From the NCBI RefSeq assembly GCF_011043735.1, contig NZ_JAAKGV010000006.1, forward strand, positions 124,001 through 188,000: a DNA stretch of 64,000 nucleotides. The letters are read 5' to 3'. This document shows, in pieces, positions 20,533 to 30,436 of the stretch. Source of the stretch: Methylobacterium sp. DB0501 (GTDB taxonomy: Bacteria > Pseudomonadota > Alphaproteobacteria > Rhizobiales > Beijerinckiaceae). Each line of letters opens with the position of its first letter. The stretch's first letter is position 1. The position numbers were made by a program, and so were the translations under genes. The notes beneath the pieces were generated by a model. The model saw only the letters and a list, made by a program, of their open reading frames with translations, had not been told where the DNA came from and did not search any database.

Positions 20533-21894
20533 ATGACGGCCTCCGGGACGCTCGCCCGCCACGCGCCGCCGGTGCCGGCCCTCGCCGAGCGGGTCGGCTG
20601 GCTCAAGCTCCTCGGCGCGTTCCGGCGCAACACCCTGGAGGCGTTCCCCCGCGCCTGCCTCGACGAGCCGGCGGTGACGATCCCGCTGCCCGGGGGCGGC
20701 CGGATCGTGCTGCTCGCGACGCCGGCCGGCGCCCGCCACGTCCTGCTCTCGGCCACCGAGGATTTCACGCGCCTGCCCGCCGGCCGGCGGGCGATCGGGC
20801 CGATCGCCGGGAACGGCCTGGTGCTCGCCGACGGCGAGGCCTGGCGCCACCAGCGCCGGGTGCTGGCCCCCGCCTTCACGCCCCGCACCCTGCCCTTGAT
20901 GCTGCGCTTCGTCGCCCGCAGCGCCGAGGAATCCTGCCGCCGGCTGGAGGGGGGCCTCGGCGCCCCGGCGGACCTGCGCTCCGAGATGCAAAGGACCGCC
21001 CTCGACATCGCGACCACCTCGATGTTCTCCCTCGAGACCGGCCCCCTCGGGGCGGAGATCCGGTCGCTGGTCTCCGGCTATCTCGACCGGCTCGGCCGGC
21101 CGACCGTGGCCGATTTCCTGCTGCCGCCGGGCTGGCCGACCCCGTCGAGCCCGCGCCGGGCGCTGTTTCGCCGCCGCTGGCTCGCCGTCGTGCGGGCGGT
21201 GCTGGCGGCGCGGCGGGAACAGGGCTCAGGGAGCGCGGCGCGGGACCTGTTCGACCTCCTGATCGAGGCCCATGGCGATTCGCCCGGCGGGCTGCTGGCC
21301 GACGAGGTCGGCACGCTGATCGTCGCCGGCCACGAGACCACCGCCTCGACCCTGTTCTGGGCCTGCACGCTGCTCGCCCGCGAGCCGGGCCTGCAGGACG
21401 CGCTCGCCGCGGAGGCCGCCGGGCTCGACCTGTCGGAGGAGGGCGCCAGCGCGTCCCTGCCGCGCCTGAGGCTCGCCAGGGCGGTGACCCAGGAGACCCT
21501 GCGGCTCTATCCCCCGGTCTACGTCATCGCCCGCCGCGCCGCGCGGGCGAGCACGGTCGAGGGCACCGCGATCCCGGCCGGCAGCATCGTGATGATCCCG
21601 ACCTGGGTGCTCCACCGCAACCCGCGCTGGTGGGACCGGCCGGAGACCTTCGATCCGGGGCGCTTCCTCGACGGCCCGGAGCCGGACCGTTTCGTCTACC
21701 TGCCCTTCGGCGCCGGCCCGCGGATCTGCATCGGCGCGCAGCTGGCGCAGGCCGAGGCGATCCTGGTCCTGGCGCGGCTGATGCGCGGGTTCCGGCTCTC
21801 GCTCGCCGGCGACCGGCCGGTCCTGCCGGTGGCGACCACCGTGATGCGGCCGGACCACGTGCCGCGCTTCCATCTGGCCCGCCGCGCCGGTTGA
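20533..21894 (+). CDS. Cytochrome P450
   Basis: Haem-thiolate mono-oxygenase of 453 residues with all core motifs: I-helix AGHETTAST near residue 265 (oxygen activation), K-helix ETLRLYPP (E-x-x-R), and the haem-binding loop FGAGPRICIGAQLA with the proximal Cys near 399. No N-terminal membrane anchor, so soluble. It is shaped like the bacterial P450s related to fatty-acid hydroxylases, but subfamily and substrate cannot be assigned. No ferredoxin or reductase gene is close. A TetR gene begins 20 bases downstream and may control it. Confidence 0.92.
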   Translation: MTASGTLARHAPPVPALAERVGWLKLLGAFRRNTLEAFPRACLDEPAVTIPLPGGGRIVLLATPAGARHVLLSATEDFTRLPAGRRAIGPIAGNGLVLADGEAWRHQRRVLAPAFTPRTLPLMLRFVARSAEESCRRLEGGLGAPADLRSEMQRTALDIATTSMFSLETGPLGAEIRSLVSGYLDRLGRPTVADFLLPPGWPTPSSPRRALFRRRWLAVVRAVLAARREQGSGSAARDLFDLLIEAHGDSPGGLLADEVGTLIVAGHETTASTLFWACTLLAREPGLQDALAAEAAGLDLSEEGASASLPRLRLARAVTQETLRLYPPVYVIARRAARASTVEGTAIPAGSIVMIPTWVLHRNPRWWDRPETFDPGRFLDGPEPDRFVYLPFGAGPRICIGAQLAQAEAILVLARLMRGFRLSLAGDRPVLPVATTVMRPDHVPRFHLARRAG

Positions 21895-21913
21895 GCCTGC
21901 CGCCGGCGCGAAA

Positions 21914-22615
21914 ATGCTCTATGGGCTTGCGGGAAGCGGCCGGCCCGGCCCCGCGAAGAGACAGAAACACACGGTGCGACCCTGGCGCAGCGGCCCGTCC
22001 GACCGGCGCGGCTACCATCACGGCAACCTCAAGGAGGCGCTGATCGAGGCCGCGCGCCGCTTCATCGCGGAGCGGGGGATCGGCGGCTTCACCCTGGTCG
22101 ACGCGGCGCGCCTCGTCGGCGTCTCGCCGGCGGCGCTCTACCGCCATTTCCGCGGCCGCGAGGCCCTGCTCGAGGAGGTGGCCGAGCGCGGCTTCACCGA
22201 GCTCGCGGCGCGGCTGGCGCGGGCCCTGCGCGGTCCCGGCACGCCGCTCGAGCGCTTCACCCGCATGGGCGAGGCCTACCTGACCTTCGCCGAGGAGGAA
22301 CCGGGCTACTACGCGGCGATCTTCGAGGCCCGGCCCCTCGGCCCGGACGGATGCGCCCCCGCGCAAGGCCCGCGCGACCGCGACGCCTTCGGCCTTCTCG
22401 TCGAGGCCCTGCGGAGCACCTTCCCGGACGGGTTCTTAGGGAGCGTCGATCCGCGCTTCGTCGCCCTGGAGGTCTGGGCGCTCTCGCACGGCATCGCGAC
22501 GCTGGCTGCCGCCGGCCGGCTGCCGACCGGCCCCGGCTTGCCGACCAAGTACGACCTCCTGCGGGCCGGCGTGCTCGCCATGGTGCACGGGGCGACGGCG
22601 CGGGCTCCCGGATAG
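21914..22615 (+). CDS. TetR family transcriptional regulator
   Basis: 233 residues from the ATG at 21914; a GTG at 21974 would give 213 residues and a more typical N-terminus before RRGYHHGNLKEALIEAA. The N-terminal helix-turn-helix is clear (FTLVDAARLVGVSPAALYRHF), followed by an all-helical ligand domain of the TetR_C_33 kind (AYLTFAEEEPGYYAAIFE). It follows the P450 gene by 20 bases, so it is probably in the same transcript and could be an autoregulated repressor of the P450. No operator was identified upstream. Confidence 0.87.
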   Translation: MLYGLAGSGRPGPAKRQKHTVRPWRSGPSDRRGYHHGNLKEALIEAARRFIAERGIGGFTLVDAARLVGVSPAALYRHFRGREALLEEVAERGFTELAARLARALRGPGTPLERFTRMGEAYLTFAEEEPGYYAAIFEARPLGPDGCAPAQGPRDRDAFGLLVEALRSTFPDGFLGSVDPRFVALEVWALSHGIATLAAAGRLPTGPGLPTKYDLLRAGVLAMVHGATARAPG

Positions 22616-22618
22616 GGC

Positions 22619-24094
22619 TCAATGCCCCGAAGCGAGCGCCGCCCCCGGCTTGTCGTGGGTGCCGAGCCTCTCGACCAGCGTCGCCGAGGCCGCGTTGAGG
22701 CCGGCGACGTCCACCGGCACCCCATGGTGGCGGAACTTCAGGACCACCCGGTCGAGGGCGTTGACGGCGGTCAGGTCCCAGAAATGGGCGTCCGTCAGGT
22801 CGATCACCACGCGCTCCAGCTCCTCCTCGCGGAAGTCGAAGCCGGCATGGAAGGCCTCGGCCGTGGCGAAGAAGATCTGGCCCGTGACCCGGTAGGTGCG
22901 GGTCCGGCCCTCGCGCGACGAGGCGACGGCGAAGAACCGGGTGACCTTGTGGGCGAAGAACAGCCCGCTCAACACCACGCCGAACAGCACGCCCTTGGCG
23001 AGGTCGTGGGTCGCGACCACCACCGCGACGGTGCCGAGCATCACGATGCTCGACGTGGTCGGATGGGTGACCAGCGTGCGGATCGAGCGCCACTGGAAGG
23101 TGTTGATCGACACCATGATCATCACGGCGACGAGGGCCGCCATCGGGATCTGCGCGACGTAAGGCCCGAGCACCACGATCAGGAACAGCAGGAAGGCGCC
23201 GGCCCACAGGGTCGAGAGCCGGCCGCGGCCACCCGACGAGACGTTGATGACCGACTGGCCGATCATCGCGCAGCCAGCCATGCCGCCGAACAGGCCGGCG
23301 GTGACGTTGGCGAGGCCCTGGCCGGCGCATTCGCGGTTCTTGTTCGAGGTGGTGTCGGTGCGCTCGTCGACGATCGCGGCGGTCATCAGGCTCTCGAGCA
23401 GGCCGACCATCGCGAGGGTGAGCGCATAGGGCAGGATGATGCGAAGCGTCTCGAGGGTCAGCGGCACCTGGGGCAGGGCGAAGCTCGGCAATTCGCTCGG
23501 CAGCGCCCCCATGTCGCCGACGGTGCGGATGCCGAGGCCGAGGCTCATCGACAGGGCGGTGAACAGCACGATCGTCACCAGCGCCGAGGGCACGGCCTTG
23601 GTCAGGTAGGGCAGGCCGTAGATCAGCGCGAGGCCGGCGGCGGTCATGGCGTAGACGACCGGGCCGCGGCCGATCAGCTCCGGCATCTGGGCGAGGAAGA
23701 TCAGGATCGCCAGCGCGTTGACGAAGCCGGTGACGACCGAGCGCGAGACGAAGCGCATCAGGTTGCCGAGCCGCAAGGCGCCGGCGGCGAGCTGGATCAG
23801 GCCGGTCAGGATCGTCGCGGCGAAGAGGTAGCCGAGGCCGTGATCCTTGACGAGCGTCGTCATCACCAGCGCCATCGCGCCGGTGGCGGCCGAGATCATC
23901 GCCGGCCGCCCGCCGGCGATCGCCGTGACGACCGCGATGCAGAACGAGGCGTAGAGCCCGACCTTCGGGTCGACCCCGGCGATGATCGAGAAGGCGATCG
24001 CCTCCGGGATGAGCGCGAGGGCCACGACGGTGCCGGCCAGGATCTCGCGCGTGACGTCGGGCGCCCATTCGCGCCGCAGGCGGACGAGGTTCAT
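22619..24094 (-). CDS. SulP family anion transporter with STAS domain
   Basis: 491 residues from the ATG at 24094, followed by [14 protein letters not shown]. About 10-12 hydrophobic segments include the SulP signature region [25 protein letters not shown] (quoted in part: [19 protein letters not shown]) near residue 35. A conserved NKNRE...GQG loop lies mid-protein. A C-terminal cytoplasmic STAS domain spans about 390-490 ([20 protein letters not shown]). SulP proteins carry sulfate, bicarbonate or other anions; the substrate is not predictable here. The gene converges with the TetR gene, with only three bases between stop codons. Confidence 0.9.
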   Translation of the reverse strand: MNLVRLRREWAPDVTREILAGTVVALALIPEAIAFSIIAGVDPKVGLYASFCIAVVTAIAGGRPAMISAATGAMALVMTTLVKDHGLGYLFAATILTGLIQLAAGALRLGNLMRFVSRSVVTGFVNALAILIFLAQMPELIGRGPVVYAMTAAGLALIYGLPYLTKAVPSALVTIVLFTALSMSLGLGIRTVGDMGALPSELPSFALPQVPLTLETLRIILPYALTLAMVGLLESLMTAAIVDERTDTTSNKNRECAGQGLANVTAGLFGGMAGCAMIGQSVINVSSGGRGRLSTLWAGAFLLFLIVVLGPYVAQIPMAALVAVMIMVSINTFQWRSIRTLVTHPTTSSIVMLGTVAVVVATHDLAKGVLFGVVLSGLFFAHKVTRFFAVASSREGRTRTYRVTGQIFFATAEAFHAGFDFREEELERVVIDLTDAHFWDLTAVNALDRVVLKFRHHGVPVDVAGLNAASATLVERLGTHDKPGAALASGH

Positions 24095-24364
24095 GGAATC
24101 TGAGCTTTCGGAGAGAGGCGCGACGGCGCGCGCGAGGGCGACCGGCCGCGCGAGGCGGACCGGCACGAAGGACAGGCGTGGAGAGAGGACGCGGGAGAGC
24201 GGGCGCTACGGCGGCGTGGGCCGCGAGACCGGAAGGGCTCGATCCTGCATCATGGGTCGTGCCTAGCACGAGCCTTTGCTGCGACGCAACCGGGCGGCGG
24301 GATGAAAGTCCCGAATGCTGGGCGCAGCTTGATTCGGGGAGACAACCGAGACGAGACGAGACGA

Positions 24365-24413
24365 GCGCGGGTTTTTCCCTCTCCCCCACAGAGGGGGAGG
24401 GGAAAACCCGCGC
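24365..24413. repeat. Family D hairpin, copy 2
   Basis: Arms 24365-24387 and 24393-24413 (GCGCGGGTTTTTCCCTCTCC against GGGGAGGGGAAAACCCGCGC) with a short loop. Same outer arms as 17477-17526, so this is a dispersed hairpin element placed at a transcript end. Confidence 0.65.
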
Positions 24414-24419
24414 CCTTCA

Positions 24420-24457
24420 TGAAAAAGGCCCGTCCCTTTGTGAAGGGACGAGCCTTG
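24420..24457 (-). terminator. Intrinsic terminator of hpnN
   Basis: On the minus strand, AAGGC-x-CGTCCCTT pairs with AAGGGACG-x-GCCTT around a short loop and is followed by TTTTTCAT. It starts about 25 bases after the hpnN stop. This is the clearest Rho-independent terminator in the window. Confidence 0.85.
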
Positions 24458-24481
24458 TCGTTGCGGAGGATCGTCCGGCCG

Positions 24482-27130
24482 TCAGGCCGGGATCAGCGGA
24501 TCCCGCCGTGTCGCATTCTCCGGCACCCCGTCCTTGGCCTTCTGCTTCGGCGGGGGCCCAAGGAAGGCCGGGACGATGAAGAAGGCGGCGATCAGGGTGA
24601 AGAACAGCGACAGGGCGAGCAGCTTGCCCATGCTGGCGGTGCCCGGGTGGCTCGACAGCACCAGCGAGCCGAAGGCGGTGCCGGTGGTGAGCGCCGAGAA
24701 GAAGATCGCCCGGGTCAGGCTGGAGGCCAGCATGTCGGCGACACCGGCCCGCCAGGCGATCACGTAGTAGATGTGGAAGGCCACGCCCACCGCCAGCATC
24801 AGCGGCAGCGCGATGATGTTGGCGAAGTTCAGCGGCATGCCGATGAGGTAGAGCGCCTCCAGCGTCCACAGGGTGGCGAGCACCAGGGGGCCCAGCGCCA
24901 TGGCAACGTCCCAGGGCCGGCGCAGGGCGACCGACAGGATGATGAAGATCGAGAGCAGCGCCAGCAGGCCCGCCTCGATGAAGGCGCCGAGGATCGTGTG
25001 GCTCGACAGGGTGGTGGCGACCGGCGCACCGGTGGCGTGGGGCGCGACGCTCAGGACTTCCTTGGCGAAGCGCCGCTGCACCAGGTTGTCGTTCGAATTG
25101 CCCTTCGGCTGCACCTCGATCCGGGCCTTGCCGTCGGCGGCGATCCACTCGGAGCGGATCTGCTTGGGCAGGTTCTCCAGCGTGATCTTCTCCGGCGACA
25201 GGAGATCGCGCAGGCGGGTGAGCAGGAGCTTGAGGTTCGGCACCACCGCGGCGGCGGCCGCCTCGCGCACCGGCGGCTCGGCATTGGCCAGGCGCTCGAG
25301 GGTGTCGGTGAAGCCCTGGATGGTGGCGAACGGCCCGGAATCGGTCCCGCCCCGCTCCTTCGCTCCCTGCACGATGCCGCGGAGCGCCGTCACGGCGTTG
25401 CGGATCGCCGTCACCACCTCGCGGTCGGTCGGCGGCGGGGCGACGCGGGGCGGGTTGAGCACGGGCCCGAGCACCTGCGCGGCGTCCTCGATGGTCGCGA
25501 GCTTCTGGTCCTGGTCGGCGGGCACGAAGGTGTTGATGTCGACCACCCCGGCGACGGCCGGCAGGGCCAGGAGCTTCTTGACCATCGGCGCGATGGCGTC
25601 GCGGTTCGGCACCACCACGTCGATCGAGTTGGGGCTGGTCTTGGGGTCCTTGGCGAGGTCGAGATAGGTCGCGACCGATTCCACCTTCGCGCTGCGCAGG
25701 TGCATCGGGTTCGAATCGAAGGGCAACCAGTAGAGCAGGGGCAGCCCCGCCACCGTGACGAGGCCGGTGAGCACGAGGACCAGCTTGCGGTGCTCGAGGA
25801 TCCAGTGGTCGACCGAGGCCATGCTGGCGGTGCCGACCTCCTGCTTCTCGCCCGGCGGCCGCAGCACGGCGATCAGGGCCGGCAGCAGGGTGAGGGCGAA
25901 GAGGTAGGCGACGATCATGCCGACGCCGGCGATCAGGCCGAGCTCGGACACGCCGCGGAAGTCGGTCGGCAGGAACGAGAAGAAGCCGGCGAGGAGCGAG
26001 ACGGCCGCGAGCGTCAGCGACCAGCCGACCCCGCGGGCGGCCGAGCGGATCGCCCGTTCCAGGTCCCCCTCGGTGAAACGGTCGGCGCGGTAGCGCACGG
26101 CGAACTGGATGCCGAAATCGATGCCGAGGCCGACGAACAGGGCCGCGAAGGCGACCGAGATCGGGTTCAGCTCGCCGACCATCAGCAGGCCGAGGGCGGC
26201 GGTGACGATGAGGCCCGCGACGGTGGTGACGAGCACCGCGACGACGAGGCTGCCCGAGCGGAGCGCCAGCCACAGGAACAGCACGATGGCGCCGCCGGTG
26301 ACCGAGTAGTTCAGCCCGGCATCCTCGGCCAGCGTCGCGAACTCGTCGTCGGCCACCGCCACCTGGCCGGTGAGGCGCACCCGTATCCCGTTGGCCTCGG
26401 TCAGGCCGAGGCTGCGGGCGGTCTCGCGGATCAGCTGGGTCGCCTTCTCGCCGGGCTGGAGGGCGTCGTAGTCGAGGACCGGCTGGGCGATGACGAAGCG
26501 GCGCAGGTCGCTCGGCTCCGCCTTGCCGCCGGAGAGCAGGAGCTGCCACGAGAGCTGCGCCCGCTCGCCCTTCAGCACACGATCGAAGACTTCCTTCATC
26601 TGGCCCATCGGGCCGACGAGGTCCTCGGGCTTGGCCTGGCCGGCCTTCACCCCTTGAGCGCCCATCACCATGGCCTGCATGATGCCGCGCAAGGACGGGT
26701 CGGCAGCGAGCGGCCCGAGCAGGCCCTGCTGCTGGATCAGCCGCTCGGTGGTCTGGTCCAGTTCCTTCTGGGGCATCAGCAGCAGGCCGTTCTTCTCGAA
26801 GAACGGCCCGCCATCGGGGCGGTAGACGATCGGCAGCAGGTCCTTGTGGGTGGACAGGGCCTGGGTCAGGCGGCCCGCCGCCTCCTCGGCCTGTTCCGGC
26901 GTCTGCCCGTCGATCACCATGACGAGCAGGTTGCTGCGCTGCGGAAAAATCTTCTCGAACTGGATCTCGTCCTGGCGCCAGGGCACGTCCGAGGTGATCA
27001 GGCGCTCGACGTCGGTGTTGATGCGGAAGAGATGCGCCGCCGTGACGGCGCTCGCGACGGTGAGCAGCAGCGCGGCCACGAGGACGAGCCAGCGCCGGTG
27101 TACGGAAAACGCCACGAGCCGTTCGATCAC
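24482..27130 (-). CDS. hpnN: Hopanoid transporter HpnN (RND-like/MMPL)
   Basis: 882-residue RND-superfamily membrane protein that moves hopanoids to the outer membrane. Start taken at the GTG at 27130 (IERLVAFSVHRRWLVLVAA follows). The frame is open upstream but has no family-like sequence. Each half has one transmembrane helix, a large periplasmic domain, then five helices. The first half's core shows AFAALFVGLGIDFGIQFAVR and the second LPLMLAVGVAFHIYYVIAWR, the MMPL-type helices. It diverges from ispH-hpnH and ends in a strong terminator. Classic pump Asp pairs are replaced, as usual for HpnN. Confidence 0.93.
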   Translation of the reverse strand: MIERLVAFSVHRRWLVLVAALLLTVASAVTAAHLFRINTDVERLITSDVPWRQDEIQFEKIFPQRSNLLVMVIDGQTPEQAEEAAGRLTQALSTHKDLLPIVYRPDGGPFFEKNGLLLMPQKELDQTTERLIQQQGLLGPLAADPSLRGIMQAMVMGAQGVKAGQAKPEDLVGPMGQMKEVFDRVLKGERAQLSWQLLLSGGKAEPSDLRRFVIAQPVLDYDALQPGEKATQLIRETARSLGLTEANGIRVRLTGQVAVADDEFATLAEDAGLNYSVTGGAIVLFLWLALRSGSLVVAVLVTTVAGLIVTAALGLLMVGELNPISVAFAALFVGLGIDFGIQFAVRYRADRFTEGDLERAIRSAARGVGWSLTLAAVSLLAGFFSFLPTDFRGVSELGLIAGVGMIVAYLFALTLLPALIAVLRPPGEKQEVGTASMASVDHWILEHRKLVLVLTGLVTVAGLPLLYWLPFDSNPMHLRSAKVESVATYLDLAKDPKTSPNSIDVVVPNRDAIAPMVKKLLALPAVAGVVDINTFVPADQDQKLATIEDAAQVLGPVLNPPRVAPPPTDREVVTAIRNAVTALRGIVQGAKERGGTDSGPFATIQGFTDTLERLANAEPPVREAAAAAVVPNLKLLLTRLRDLLSPEKITLENLPKQIRSEWIAADGKARIEVQPKGNSNDNLVQRRFAKEVLSVAPHATGAPVATTLSSHTILGAFIEAGLLALLSIFIILSVALRRPWDVAMALGPLVLATLWTLEALYLIGMPLNFANIIALPLMLAVGVAFHIYYVIAWRAGVADMLASSLTRAIFFSALTTGTAFGSLVLSSHPGTASMGKLLALSLFFTLIAAFFIVPAFLGPPPKQKAKDGVPENATRRDPLIPA

Positions 27131-27521
27131 GATGCGAAGCCTGCCTCTAGCTCGCGGGCCACGGGGCGGCCCGGTGAAGTCCCTGTGGATCGGCCCGCCG
27201 GGACGGCGAGGTCCCGGCGCCGGCGCGAGCACCGTTATAGCGCGCGGCGCAGCCGCGCCCATGGTCACGGCGGGTAACCACGTCCCGGCGACGCGCCGTG
27301 GCCACGGACACGCTCGCGAGGACCGCCTCCGTGGCGCGCTAGGTAATGACCCGCAGGCCCGATTGCAACGCATTGGCGGCAAACGGATCCCCGGGCCGGA
27401 CGCCGGTCCGGGCCGCCCCGCGCGGCCTGAGCGCGGCTTTACCGGCCGGCGATCCCCACCGTAAACGTCGCAGGCGGAAGGGCTTCGGCCGGCGAGGGCT
27501 TTTCAGCCGGGCGGGGCTTTT
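27131..27521. promoter_or_regulatory. Divergent promoter region hpnN / ispH-hpnH
   Basis: 391 GC-rich bases between the hpnN start (27130, -) and the ispH start (27522, +). It must carry both promoters. I see no clear operator palindrome or gene here. Confidence 0.45.
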
Positions 27522-28496
27522 GTGGTCTGGCGCGACGGAGGGCCGGTGACGCAGACGCGGGAGAACGGGATCGCCCTCGTGCTGGCCCAGCCGAGAGGCT
27601 TCTGCGCCGGGGTGGTGCGGGCGGTCGACATCGTCGAGCGGGCGCTCGCGCGCGGCGACGGCCCGGTCTATGTCCGCCACGAGATCGTCCATAACGGCCG
27701 CGTCGTCGCCGACCTGAAGGCCAAGGGCGCCCGCTTCGTCGAGAGCCTCGACGCCGTCCCGGACGGCGCCACCACGATCTTCTCGGCCCACGGGGTGTCG
27801 CGGGCGGTCGAGGCGGAGGCCGCGCGACGGGGCCTGCCCGTCATCGACGCGACCTGCCCGCTCGTCGCCAAGGTGCACAAGCAAGGGCAGCTTTACGCGG
27901 CGCAAGGGCGCACGGTCATCCTGGTGGGACATGCCGGCCACGCCGAGGTCGAGGGGACGCTCGGCCGGATCGACGGCGAGGTCCACCTCGTCGGCAGCGT
28001 GGCGGAAGCCGAAGCCCTCGACCTGCCCGCCGACGCGAGGCTCGCCTACGTCACCCAGACGACGCTGAGCGTCGACGACACGCGGGCGATCATCGCGGTC
28101 CTGCAGCGGCGCTTCCCCGACCTCGTCGGGCCCGAGACCCGGGACATCTGCTACGCGACGCAGAACCGCCAGGCCGCCTTGCGGGCGCTGGCCGAGATCG
28201 CCGACCTGATCCTGGTGGTGGGCGCGAGGAACTCCTCGAACTGCAACCGGCTGCGCGAGATCGCCGCCGAGGCCGGCCGGCCGAGCCACCTCGTCGAGGG
28301 CGCGGAGGATCTGGACCGAATCGGTCTCGACGGCGTGCGGACCCTCGGCCTGACCGCCGGCGCCTCGACACCCGAGGCGGTGATCGCGGAGGTGATTGCT
28401 GCGCTGCAGCGTCGCACCCCCCTGCGGATTTCGACGCTTCCGGGCGTTGTCGAGAGCGCGAGCTTCCCGCTCCCGTCGAGTTTGGGCCACACTTAG
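27522..28496 (+). CDS. ispH: 4-hydroxy-3-methylbut-2-enyl diphosphate reductase
   Basis: Last enzyme of the MEP isoprenoid pathway, making IPP and DMAPP, precursors for hopanoids. 324 residues from the ATG at 27522; a GTG at 27546 is an alternative. The three iron-sulfur cysteines are in [28 protein letters not shown] and [15 protein letters not shown]. The [21 protein letters not shown] and [10 protein letters not shown] motifs are intact. It is followed by hpnH on the same strand after a 122-base gap, linking isoprenoid supply with hopanoid tailoring. Confidence 0.96.
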   Translation: MVWRDGGPVTQTRENGIALVLAQPRGFCAGVVRAVDIVERALARGDGPVYVRHEIVHNGRVVADLKAKGARFVESLDAVPDGATTIFSAHGVSRAVEAEAARRGLPVIDATCPLVAKVHKQGQLYAAQGRTVILVGHAGHAEVEGTLGRIDGEVHLVGSVAEAEALDLPADARLAYVTQTTLSVDDTRAIIAVLQRRFPDLVGPETRDICYATQNRQAALRALAEIADLILVVGARNSSNCNRLREIAAEAGRPSHLVEGAEDLDRIGLDGVRTLGLTAGASTPEAVIAEVIAALQRRTPLRISTLPGVVESASFPLPSSLGHT

Positions 28497-28618
28497 TCCC
28501 TTCCGCACCCGGCTTGGACCCTTTCGAACCTAGCTTGCTGGAAATCCGCCACTTTTCGGGCTAATCAGCCCGCTTGGCACAGCACTCGACACGAACCACG
28601 ACACAAGGAGCCTGGGTC

Positions 28619-29773
28619 TTGGGCATTCCTCTCCGGTACGTCGCGAAGATCGGCGGCTACATCCTCAAGCAGCACCTCACCGGCCGCAAGCGCTACCCGC
28701 TTGTCATGATGATGGAGCCGTTGTTCCGGTGCAATCTAGCCTGCGCGGGCTGCGGCAAGATCGACTATCCGGACGAGATCCTCAACAAGCGCCTCCCGGT
28801 CGACGAAGCACTCGAGTCGGTCCGTGAGTGCGGCGCACCCGTGGTGGTCATTGCGGGCGGCGAGCCGCTGCTGCACAAGGACCTGCCGCAGATCGTCGAG
28901 GGCATCATCGCCCAGAAGAAATTCGCGATCGTCTGCACCAACGCGCTTCTCCTCGAGAAGAAGATCGCGCAGTACAAGCCGAGCCCGTACTTCACCTGGT
29001 CGATCCATCTCGATGGCGACAAGGAGATGCACGACCAGTCGGTGTGCCAGCGCGGCGTCTACGACAAGGCGGTGGCGGCGATCCAGAAGGCCAAGGAGAT
29101 GGGCTTCCGGGTCACCATCAACTGCACCTTCTTCAACAACTCCTCGGCCGACAAGATCGCCGACTTCTTCGACAGCGTGACCCGGATGGGCATCGACGGC
29201 ATCACCGTCTCCCCCGGCTACGCCTACGAGCGCGCCCCCGACCAGCAGCACTTCCTCAACCGCCGGGCGACCAAGGACCTGTTCCGCGGCGTGTTCCGCC
29301 TCGGCAAGGAGAAGGGCCGCGAGAAGTGGACCTTCCAGCAGTCGGGCCTGTTCCTCGACTTCCTGGCCGGCAACCAGACCTACCACTGCACGCCGTGGGG
29401 CAACCCGACCCGGACGGTCTTCGGCTGGCAGAAGCCGTGCTACCTGCTCGGCGAGGGCTACGCCAAGACCTTCAAGGAGCTGATGGAGACCACGGACTGG
29501 GACGCCTACGGCACCGGCAACTACGAGAAGTGCGCCGACTGCATGGTGCATTCGGGCTACGAGGCCTCGTCGGTGGTCGATTCGGTGAAGAAGCCGTGGA
29601 AGCCGCTGGTCTACGCCATGCGCGGCATCAAGACCGAGGGCGAGATGGCTCCCGAGATCTCCCTCGAGAACCAGCGCCCGGCCGAGTTCGTGTTCTCACG
29701 CAACGTCGCGCAGAAGCTCTCCGAGATCCGGGACGCCAAGGCCGACGCCAAGAAGCGCGCGACAGCGGCCTAA
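28619..29773 (+). CDS. hpnH: Hopanoid radical SAM protein HpnH (TTG start)
   Basis: Radical SAM enzyme that adds the adenosyl group to the hopene side chain, the first step to extended (C35) hopanoids. 384 residues. The start is a TTG at 28619, giving M-GIPLRYVAKIGGYILKQHL, which matches the family N-terminus. AAGGAG lies at 28604-28609. No ATG fits. The radical SAM cluster motif C-x3-C-x2-C is RCNLACAGCGKID near residue 40, followed by VIAGGEPLLHKDLP. The C-terminal domain has extra cysteines (YHCTPW, KPCYLL, KCADCMVH). Its 3' end overlaps the convergent hpnG gene. Confidence 0.95.
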   Translation: MGIPLRYVAKIGGYILKQHLTGRKRYPLVMMMEPLFRCNLACAGCGKIDYPDEILNKRLPVDEALESVRECGAPVVVIAGGEPLLHKDLPQIVEGIIAQKKFAIVCTNALLLEKKIAQYKPSPYFTWSIHLDGDKEMHDQSVCQRGVYDKAVAAIQKAKEMGFRVTINCTFFNNSSADKIADFFDSVTRMGIDGITVSPGYAYERAPDQQHFLNRRATKDLFRGVFRLGKEKGREKWTFQQSGLFLDFLAGNQTYHCTPWGNPTRTVFGWQKPCYLLGEGYAKTFKELMETTDWDAYGTGNYEKCADCMVHSGYEASSVVDSVKKPWKPLVYAMRGIKTEGEMAPEISLENQRPAEFVFSRNVAQKLSEIRDAKADAKKRATAA

Positions 29774-30436
29774 CGAGGCGAAGGCCGCCGACGAGTCGCG
29801 GGCGAGGCGAACGAGCCCGCCCACGCTCGCCGAGCGGCGCGCCAGAGCCGCCAGGACGGCGAGGATATCGGGCTCGCCGTCCGGCTTGAGGGCCTTGGCG
29901 ATCGCCGCCGGCAAGGCGCGGTCGGCCGGGTCGCACACCACCCGCACGGCACAGAACGGCAGGCCGTGCGCCTCCGCGAAGGCGGCCGCGACGTGGGATT
30001 CCATGTCGACCGCCGCGGCGCCGGTCGCGGCCCGCAAGGATGCCTTGGCGTGCGGCGACAGAACCGCCGCCTCGACCCCCGCCACGTCGGCCAGGACCAC
30101 CCGCACCGGCGCATCCGTCAGCCGGCGGGCGAGGGCGGCCACGACCTGGCTGTGCGCCGGGTGCCGGACGCCGCCGGCGCTCACCCCGGTCGCCACCACG
30201 ACGTCGCCCGGCACCAGATCGGGATCGAGCCCGCCGGCGATGCCGATGCTCATCACCGCCCGGCAGCCCGGGCCGCTGCGCCCCTTCAGCACGTCCCGCA
30301 GCCGCTCCGGATTGCCCCCGGCCCCCACCGTCGCCACACCCGGCCCGGCGGCGAGCCGCGCCTCGCGGGCCAGGCCGGTCACGGCCAGCACGGGATGGGG
30401 CCCGTTCGGACCGGTGGTGTCCTCGACGACGATCAT
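29696..30436 (-). CDS. hpnG: Hopanoid-associated phosphorylase HpnG
   Basis: Purine-nucleoside-phosphorylase-like protein, 246 residues, acting on adenosylhopane to release adenine and give phosphoribosyl-hopane. The phosphorylase-fold motifs are AVMSIGIAGGLDPDLVPGDVV, shown in part as SIGIAGGLDPDLVPGDVV, and VDMESHVAAAFAEAHGLPF with the nucleoside-binding Met-Glu. It faces hpnH, and its last ~26 codons overlap the hpnH coding region by 78 bases. In many hopanoid clusters the two genes run in the same direction, so this convergent layout is unusual. Start at the first ATG, preceding VVEDTTGPNGPHPVLAVTG. Confidence 0.9.
   Translation of the reverse strand: MIVVEDTTGPNGPHPVLAVTGLAREARLAAGPGVATVGAGGNPERLRDVLKGRSGPGCRAVMSIGIAGGLDPDLVPGDVVVATGVSAGGVRHPAHSQVVAALARRLTDAPVRVVLADVAGVEAAVLSPHAKASLRAATGAAAVDMESHVAAAFAEAHGLPFCAVRVVCDPADRALPAAIAKALKPDGEPDILAVLAALARRSASVGGLVRLARDSSAAFASLGRCRALLGVGLGVPDLGELLRDVA

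Larger units (their letters stand above)
24095..24481. other. Intergenic region between hpnN and the SulP gene
   Basis: 387 bases holding the hpnN terminator (24420-24457), a family D hairpin (24365-24413) and then the presumed SulP promoter region. No gene is supported. Confidence 0.55.

Noticed and set aside
27346..27549. 67-residue frame overlapping the ispH promoter
   Set aside because: Very basic random-looking translation and overlap with the ispH start.
28574..28618. Earlier TTG start for hpnH at 28574
   Set aside because: The extra 15 residues do not match the family N-terminus, and the ribosome-binding site is placed for 28619.
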